The notes under the pieces are model-generated. The model was not told where the DNA came from. It saw only the letters and a list, made by a program, of their open reading frames with translations, and searched no databases. From the NCBI GenBank assembly GCA_964455685.1, contig CAYVZE010000120.1:1-5647 (forward strand): a DNA stretch of 5,647 bases, in the 5' to 3' direction. Of this stretch, positions 1 through 3,990 are shown piece by piece. Each line of letters starts with the position of its first letter. Position 1 is the stretch's first letter. The translations under genes were made by a program, and so were the position numbers. Source of the stretch: ZC4RG30 sp964455685 (GTDB lineage: Bacteria > Pseudomonadota > Gammaproteobacteria > Steroidobacterales > Steroidobacteraceae).

Positions 1-230
1 CCAAGCTCATCGTCGACGCCGGTACCAACCGCGTCATCGGCGGCGGCATCGTCGGCCCCAATGCGGGCGAGCTGATCGCCGAGGTGGCGCTGGCCATCGA
101 GATGGGTGCGGATGCGGCCGACGTCGGCCTGACCATCCACCCGCACCCGACGCTGTCGGAGTCGGTGGGCATGGCGGCCGAGGCGCTGGAAGGCACCCTG
201 ACCGACCTGTACATGCCGAAGAAGCCCTGA
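1..230 (+). CDS. lpdA: Dihydrolipoyl dehydrogenase (E3), C-terminal part only
   Basis: This is the 3' end of an FAD-dependent dihydrolipoyl dehydrogenase, the E3 subunit that reoxidises dihydrolipoamide on the E2 core of pyruvate or 2-oxoglutarate dehydrogenase and passes electrons to NAD+ in the cytoplasm. The reading frame enters with the codon at 3-5 and stops with TGA at 228-230, giving 75 visible residues of the dimerisation domain. The segment VIGGGIVGPNAGELI is followed by the family's active-site motif HPHPTLSE; the second His (codon 144-146) is the expected catalytic base, paired with the Glu of LSE, and acts across the dimer interface. The ending, EALEGTLTDLYMPKKP, matches the E. 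coli Lpd tail closely in my recollection. The FAD- and NAD-binding domains and the redox disulfide lie upstream of the window. The ABC exporter genes follow after 69 bases on the same strand. Which dehydrogenase complex it serves cannot be told from here. Confidence 0.95.
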   Translation, partial: KLIVDAGTNRVIGGGIVGPNAGELIAEVALAIEMGADAADVGLTIHPHPTLSESVGMAAEALEGTLTDLYMPKKP

Positions 231-238
231 CGCGGTAA

Positions 239-260
239 GGTTTCCCCGCCGCGCGGGACC
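239..260 (+). other. Imperfect hairpin just after the lpdA stop
   Basis: Eight bases after the lpdA stop, GGT (239-241) can pair with ACC (258-260), and CCCG (245-248) with CGGG (254-257). This gives seven pairs with a three-base bulge (242-244) and a five-base loop. No T-run follows, so it is not a standard intrinsic terminator. It could stabilise the lpdA mRNA end or attenuate read-through into the ABC genes. In DNA this rich in G+C such a structure may also be chance. Confidence 0.3.
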
Positions 261-270
261 ATCAGGCGGC

Positions 271-285
271 AGGCGTTTCGCGCCT
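271..285 (+). other. Perfect small hairpin abutting the ABC ATPase ribosome binding site
   Basis: AGGCG (271-275) and CGCCT (281-285) form a perfect five-base-pair stem around the loop TTTCG, ending two bases before the purine-rich ribosome binding site at 287-295. Its 3' arm overlaps a competing CCTC/GAGG pairing (283-286 with 291-294) that would cover the ribosome binding site, so the two folds exclude each other. No regulatory role is established. Confidence 0.3.
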
Positions 286-286
286 C

Positions 287-295
287 GAGGGAGGG
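287..295 (+). promoter_or_regulatory. Strong ribosome binding site selecting the TTG start at 300
   Basis: GAGGGAGGG contains a perfect GGAGG core (290-294) five bases before TTG (300-302). This fixes the start of the ABC ATPase gene at an unusual TTG codon, with no competing ATG near the start of the ATPase domain. I find no clear -35/-10 promoter in 231-299, so transcription may read through from lpdA. Confidence 0.75.
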
Positions 296-299
296 AATC

Positions 300-1259
300 T
301 TGGACGCGGCCAGGCTGCAGGCGGTAGAGAAGTCCTTCGGCACCCAGCACGCGGTGCAGGGGCTGGACCTTGTCATCCCGGCAGGCCAGACCTGCGGGCT
401 GATCGGTCCCAGCGGCGCCGGCAAGAGCACCACCATCCGCATCATCATGTCGATCCTGTTCCCGGACTCGGGCAGGGTCGAGGTGCTCGGCCGTCCTTCG
501 GCGCTGGAGGCCAAGGACCGCATCGGCTACCTGCCCGAGGAGCGCGGCGTCTACCGCAAGATGACCGTGGGCGCCTTCCTGCGCTACCTGGCGGGCCTGA
601 AGGGCGTCCCGGAGGCACGTGCGCGCGAACGCGCCCGCCGCCTGCTCTCGCAGCTCGGCCTCGAGGACGTGGAGAAGAGGAAATGCGAGGACCTCTCCAA
701 GGGCATGCTGCAGAGGGTGCAGTTCGTCGGCGCCATCGTGCACGAGCCGGAGCTGCTGATCCTCGATGAGCCCTTCAGCGGCCTCGACCCGGTGAGCGTG
801 CGCATGCTCAAGGACGTGATCGCGCAGGAGCGCCGCCGCGGCGCCACCATCCTGTTCTCCACCCATGTGATGGCGCAGGCCGAGGAACTGTGCGACCGGG
901 TGGTGATGATCCACCGCGGCAGGAAGGTGCTGGACGAGCCCATGGCGCGCCTGCGCCGCCGCTACGACACCAGCCGCGTGCTGTTCGAGCCGCTGGATGC
1001 CGATGCCGACACCGGCGTGCTGCGCGAAGTTCCTGGCGTGGCCTCGGTGCAGCGCCACGGCGGGGCGCATGAACTGCGGCTCTCGGCCGGCACCGACCCG
1101 GCCGAAGTGATGCGCGCGGTGGCGGCCCGCGTCGCGCCGGCGCGCATCGAGATCGCGCGCATGGGGCTGGAGGACACCTTCATCAGCATCGTGCGCGAGG
1201 GCGGCGAAGCCGGGCAGGCGCTGCGCGAGCACCTGCAGGGCCTGGGGGATGCGGCATGA
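300..1259 (+). CDS. ABC transporter ATP-binding protein, NatA/YhaQ-like
   Basis: This is the cytoplasmic ATPase subunit (319 residues) that should power the membrane protein encoded directly downstream. Visible motifs are Walker A GPSGAGKST (36-44), signature LSKGM (132-136), Walker B LLILDEP (152-158), D-loop SGLD (160-163) and the switch His in STH (187-189), so it looks catalytically intact. In place of a classic Q-loop it has YLPEERGVY (77-85), and LSKGM replaces LSGGQ. Both are, to my knowledge, typical of the NatA/YhaQ (COG4152-like) branch rather than defects. Residues from about 218 to 300 form a C-terminal extension of the DUF4162 type, ending in LEDTFISIV. The TTG start is set by a GGAGG five bases upstream. 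The stop overlaps the permease start as ATGA, implying translational coupling. Founding members have been linked to sodium export, but the substrate here is unknown. Confidence 0.93.
   Translation: MDAARLQAVEKSFGTQHAVQGLDLVIPAGQTCGLIGPSGAGKSTTIRIIMSILFPDSGRVEVLGRPSALEAKDRIGYLPEERGVYRKMTVGAFLRYLAGLKGVPEARARERARRLLSQLGLEDVEKRKCEDLSKGMLQRVQFVGAIVHEPELLILDEPFSGLDPVSVRMLKDVIAQERRRGATILFSTHVMAQAEELCDRVVMIHRGRKVLDEPMARLRRRYDTSRVLFEPLDADADTGVLREVPGVASVQRHGGAHELRLSAGTDPAEVMRAVAARVAPARIEIARMGLEDTFISIVREGGEAGQALREHLQGLGDAA
1244..1249 (+). promoter_or_regulatory. Ribosome binding site of the permease gene, inside the ATPase gene
   Basis: GGGGGA lies six bases before ATG (1256-1258), within the last codons of the ATPase gene. 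With the ATGA stop/start overlap at 1256-1259 it fits coupled translation, giving matched amounts of the two exporter subunits. Confidence 0.5.
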
Positions 1260-2623
1260 AGGGCAGCCTGCAACGGGTCAAGCTGGTGGCGGCGCGCGAG
1301 TTCCTGGCCACCGTGTCGAGCAAGGGCTTCCTCTTCGGCGTGCTGGTGATGCCGGTGCTGATCATCGCGGTGATCCTGGTGATCCCGCGGCTGATGGCCA
1401 ACCGCGGCGCGCAGGTCGAGGTCGAGGTGGCGGTGATCGACACCGAGCGCAGCGGCTTCACGCAGTCGTTGCGGGAGGAACTCACCACCGAGGCCATCCT
1501 GGCCCGGCAGGAGGCCGGGCGCCGCGCCGCCGAGGAGCAGGTCGGCGCAGGCGGGATGCCGGCTTCGCGCCCGCCCGCGCCGCGGGTGGCACTGCCCGCG
1601 TTCGCGCTGCGCGAGCTGCCCTCCGACGCCAGCATGACGCAGTACCAGGACTGGCTGACCGCCGGTGACCTGGACAAGCGGCAGCGGCGCGCACTGGTGG
1701 TGGTGCCCCCCGGCGCGGTGCAGGGGGATGCGCAGCGCGGCTATGCCACCTACGAGCTGTACGCGCCGCGCAACCTGCCGCCGGATGCCGAGGGCATCCT
1801 GCACGCGGCGATCCGGCCGGCGCTGGTGGCCGAGCGGCTGCGCCGCAGCGGCTTCGATCCGCAGGTGGTGCGTGCCGCCACCACCATCCCGCGCACCTCC
1901 ACCACGCTGGTCAGCGCCGACGGCAGCCAGCGGGAAGGACAGGGCCTGAACCGCATGATGCCCTTCATCATGGGCGTGCTGCTGTTCATGGGCATCATGA
2001 CAGGCGGGCAGGGCCTGATGACCTCCACCGTGGAGGAGAAATCCAGCCGCGTGGTCGAGGTGCTGCTGGCGGCAGCCTCCGCGCTGGAGCTGATGTGGGG
2101 CAAGCTGCTGGGCCAGCTCGGCGTCGGGCTGGTGATGATGGCCATGTACGTGATCGTGGGCCTGCTGGCGCTGCTGCAGTTCGCCAGCATCGGCCTGGTC
2201 GACCCGCTGCTGGTCCTGTGGCTGTTCCTGTTCTTCCTGATGTCCTACCTGGTGTTCGGCGCGCTGATGATGTCCATCGGCGCGGCGGTCAGCCAGATGG
2301 CCGACGCGCAGTCGCTGATGGGGCCGGTGATGATCCTGCTGATCGTTCCCTACCTCGCCACGGCCATGATCGGCAGCGCGCCGGACTCGCCCTTTGCGGT
2401 GATCAGCAGTTTCGTGCCGCCCATCAACGGCTTCACCATGATGGCGCGGCTGGCTTCCACTTCGCCGCCCCCGGCGTGGCAGGTGCTCGTCTCGCTGGCG
2501 CTGGGCGTGGGCGCGGCCTGCGCGGCGGTGTGGTTCGCGTCGAAGGTGTTCCGCGTGGGCCTGCTGATGCATGGCAAGCCGCCCACCTTCGCCACGCTGG
2601 TGAAGTGGGCGCGGATGGGGTGA
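1256..2623 (+). CDS. ABC-2 family exporter permease, NatB-like
   Basis: This 455-residue inner-membrane subunit has the layout of NatB-like (COG1668) permeases. A cytoplasmic N-terminus with R14-E15 is followed by one membrane helix (about 26-44), a large extracytoplasmic domain (about 48-232), and then five further hydrophobic segments at about 234-254, 287-310, 316-340, 355-373 and 408-428. After the second helix comes the family's coupling-loop motif EEKSSRVVEVLLAA (260-273), expected to contact the ATPase. The tail FRVGLLMHGKPPT (432-444) is also typical. Within the extracytoplasmic domain, residues 83-115 are rich in Ala, Arg, Pro and Gly and look like a flexible insert. The gene starts inside the last codon of its ATPase partner and ends 55 bases from the convergent DUF2905 gene. 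The substrate cannot be read from sequence; sodium, drugs, peptides or lipid-like compounds are all possible for the wider family. Confidence 0.92.
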   Translation: MKGSLQRVKLVAAREFLATVSSKGFLFGVLVMPVLIIAVILVIPRLMANRGAQVEVEVAVIDTERSGFTQSLREELTTEAILARQEAGRRAAEEQVGAGGMPASRPPAPRVALPAFALRELPSDASMTQYQDWLTAGDLDKRQRRALVVVPPGAVQGDAQRGYATYELYAPRNLPPDAEGILHAAIRPALVAERLRRSGFDPQVVRAATTIPRTSTTLVSADGSQREGQGLNRMMPFIMGVLLFMGIMTGGQGLMTSTVEEKSSRVVEVLLAAASALELMWGKLLGQLGVGLVMMAMYVIVGLLALLQFASIGLVDPLLVLWLFLFFLMSYLVFGALMMSIGAAVSQMADAQSLMGPVMILLIVPYLATAMIGSAPDSPFAVISSFVPPINGFTMMARLASTSPPPAWQVLVSLALGVGAACAAVWFASKVFRVGLLMHGKPPTFATLVKWARMG

Positions 2624-2642
2624 GCCGTCCGGCCGGGACCCG

Positions 2643-2686
2643 GTGCGCCGGCGGCACAGGGCCCGAAGGCCCGGCGCCTCAGCGCC
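2643..2686. terminator. Candidate two-way transcript end: tandem GC hairpins at the convergent junction
   Basis: Between the ABC permease stop and the DUF2905 stop lie successive inverted repeats. GTGC (2643-2646) pairs with GCAC (2654-2657). GGGCC (2659-2663) pairs with GGCCC (2668-2672) around a CGAA loop. GGCGC (2673-2677) pairs with GCGCC (2682-2686) around CTCA, which holds the DUF2905 stop codon. The latter two are perfect five-base-pair stems standing side by side. Neither strand has a T-tract after the stems, so a classical intrinsic terminator is not shown; Rho-dependent ending or 3'-end protection is as likely. The position between converging genes is the main argument. Confidence 0.4.
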
Positions 2687-2879
2687 GCATCAGCCACAGC
2701 ACCAGCGAGATCACCGCGCTGAGGATGATCGAGGTCGCCAGCGGGAAGTAGAAGCGCAAGCCCGGCCGCTCGACCACGATGTCGCCCGGCAGGCGGCCGA
2801 TGGGCAGCTTCGACAGCCACGGCCAGGCAAGGCCCGCGGCCAGGATGACGATGCCGATGATGACCAGTGCGCGCTGCAT
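2679..2879 (-). CDS. DUF2905 family small membrane protein
   Basis: This 66-residue protein consists of two hydrophobic helices (about 4-22 and 45-64) joined by a conserved loop containing LPIGRLPGDIVVERPGLRFY (25-44), and it ends in a basic LMRR tail. The loop and the FYFPLATS start of the second helix are hallmarks of the DUF2905 family as I recall it; the family has no established function. It is expected in the inner membrane as a helical hairpin; by the positive-inside rule the Arg-rich C-terminus should be cytoplasmic, which puts the N-terminus there too. The length is normal for the family. It starts only three bases after the DUF1841 stop (TAG GCC ATG), with no good ribosome binding site of its own, so translation probably depends on ribosomes finishing DUF1841. 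Its stop codon sits in the loop of a GC hairpin at the convergent junction. Confidence 0.88.
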   Translation of the reverse strand: MQRALVIIGIVILAAGLAWPWLSKLPIGRLPGDIVVERPGLRFYFPLATSIILSAVISLVLWLMRR

Positions 2880-2882
2880 GGC

Positions 2883-3308
2883 CTACAGCCGCCGCAGCCG
2901 GTCCAGGTACACGGCCTCATCGGGCGCGCGGCCGCTGCGCTGAGCCTCCCACAGGGTCTCGGCCAGCACCTCCACCATGCGGTGCTCGGCCTCGTGCGCG
3001 GAACCCAGCCGCTGCGAGAGCCGGCGGTGCACTTCGAGGATGCCTGCCGGGCGGTTGGTGGACACCTGCTCGCGCACGCCCAGGTGCAGGCCCATGTGCA
3101 GGAAGGGATTGACCTGGCCCTGCTCCACGGTGAAGTCGCGCGTCAGCGCGTCGGGCGCCTCGAGCAGCGCGTGGTACTCGGGATGCAGTGCGACCACGTC
3201 GGCGACCTGCGCGTCCAGCGGCTCCAGCGGCAGGCCCTCGCGGTAGCGGCGCCACGCTTCCACGTAGCGGCGACGCAGCTCCTCGCGGCTGGAATTGGCG
3301 AAAAACAT
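2883..3308 (-). CDS. DUF1841 family protein, possible metal-binding helical protein
   Basis: This 141-residue soluble protein of unknown function is recognised by its MFFANSSREELRRRYVEAW start and the central NPFLHMGLHLGVREQ segment (67-81), both typical of the DUF1841 family. It has no signal peptide or membrane segment and looks almost wholly helical. Notable are three H-x3-H pairs: H42/H46 (HPEYH), H71/H75 (HMGLH) and H105/H109 (HEAEH). The last also fits HExxH. Such spacing puts both His on one helix face, as in metal-binding helical bundles, but no metal role is established. There is no clear ribosome binding site before the ATG (3306-3308); it lies 27 bases after nth and is probably cotranscribed with it. 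The start is supported by the family's usual N-terminus. Family assignment is firm; the metal idea is inference. Confidence 0.9.
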   Translation of the reverse strand: MFFANSSREELRRRYVEAWRRYREGLPLEPLDAQVADVVALHPEYHALLEAPDALTRDFTVEQGQVNPFLHMGLHLGVREQVSTNRPAGILEVHRRLSQRLGSAHEAEHRMVEVLAETLWEAQRSGRAPDEAVYLDRLRRL

Positions 3309-3334
3309 GGCGCCAAGTCTACGCCCGCGGCGCC
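3309..3334 (-). other. GGCGCC inverted repeat abutting the DUF1841 start codon
   Basis: In the 27-base nth-DUF1841 spacer, the palindrome GGCGCC occurs at 3309-3314 and again at 3329-3334. The copies can pair as a six-base-pair stem with a 14-base loop whose 3' arm directly touches the ATG, where a ribosome binding site would normally be near. It may limit free initiation and favour reinitiation after nth. In a GC-rich genome chance is a real alternative. Confidence 0.25.
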
Positions 3335-3335
3335 C

Positions 3336-3974
3336 TCACGGGGCCGGGGTCTTGGGCTTGTAGGCGCAGTACGGCCGGATCACGCACTCGTAGCACTTCG
3401 GCTTCCTCGCCAGGCACACGTAGCGCCCGTGCAGGATCAGCCAGTGGTGCGCGTGTTCGAGGAACTCCGGCGGGGTGACCTTCAGCAGCTTCTGCTCCAC
3501 CGCCAGCGGCGTGCTGCCCGTCGCCAGCCCGGTGCGGTTGGCCACGCGGTGCACATGCGTGTCCACCGCGATGGTGGGCTCCCCGAAGGCCACGTTCAGC
3601 ACCACGTTGGCGGTCTTCCTGCCGACGCCGGGCAGGGCCTCCAGCGCCGCGCGGTCGCGCGGCACCTCGCCGCCATGCCGCTCGATCAGGAGGCGGCAGG
3701 TCTCGATGATGTTCTTCGCCTTGGCATTGTACAGGCCGATGTGGCGGATGTAGGGCGAAAGCCCCTCCACGCCCAGATCCAGGATGGCCCGGGGCGTGTT
3801 CGCCACCGGGTACAGCCTGCGCGTGGCCAGGTTGACGCTGCGGTCGGTGGCCTGGGCCGACAGGATCACGGCCACCAGCAGCTCGAAGGGCGTGGAGTAC
3901 TCCAGCTCGCTCTTCGGCTCCGGGTTGGCCGCGCGCAGTGCCGCGTAGAGGGCGGTGACCTGCTCGCGCTTCAA
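3336..3974 (-). CDS. nth: Endonuclease III, base-excision repair DNA glycosylase/AP lyase
   Basis: Endonuclease III removes oxidised pyrimidines such as thymine glycol from DNA and cleaves the abasic site by beta-elimination. The 212 residues match E. coli Nth (211) nearly end to end. The helix-hairpin-helix LPGVGRKTANVV (114-125) carries catalytic Lys120, and Asp138 sits in AVDTHVHRV. The [4Fe-4S] cluster ligands are C187, C194, C197 and C203 with the exact C-x6-C-x2-C-x5-C spacing. All these fall at the E. coli residue numbers, so the enzyme should be active and the start is right. The start codon is TTG (3972-3974); an in-frame TGA at 3996-3998 leaves no alternative upstream, and no clear ribosome binding site is seen. 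It lies 16 bases after metG, so coupled translation is plausible. In E. coli nth instead follows the rnf/rsx genes; no rnf gene lies between metG and nth here. Confidence 0.97.
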   Translation of the reverse strand: MKREQVTALYAALRAANPEPKSELEYSTPFELLVAVILSAQATDRSVNLATRRLYPVANTPRAILDLGVEGLSPYIRHIGLYNAKAKNIIETCRLLIERHGGEVPRDRAALEALPGVGRKTANVVLNVAFGEPTIAVDTHVHRVANRTGLATGSTPLAVEQKLLKVTPPEFLEHAHHWLILHGRYVCLARKPKCYECVIRPYCAYKPKTPAP

Positions 3975-3990
3975 GGTGCGCTGCCCGCGC

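Noticed and set aside
513..545. Altered Q-loop (YLPEERG) and LSKGM signature in the ABC ATPase as signs of a dead ATPase
   Set aside because: Walker A, Walker B, D-loop and switch His are intact, and both variants are, to my knowledge, normal for the NatA/YhaQ branch.
962..2572. A 536-codon open frame on the - strand opposite the ABC genes
   Set aside because: Its product is dominated by His, Gln, Arg and Gly with no domain-like pattern, which is what the antisense frame of GC-rich genes yields. The + strand frames carry clear ABC motifs over the same bases.
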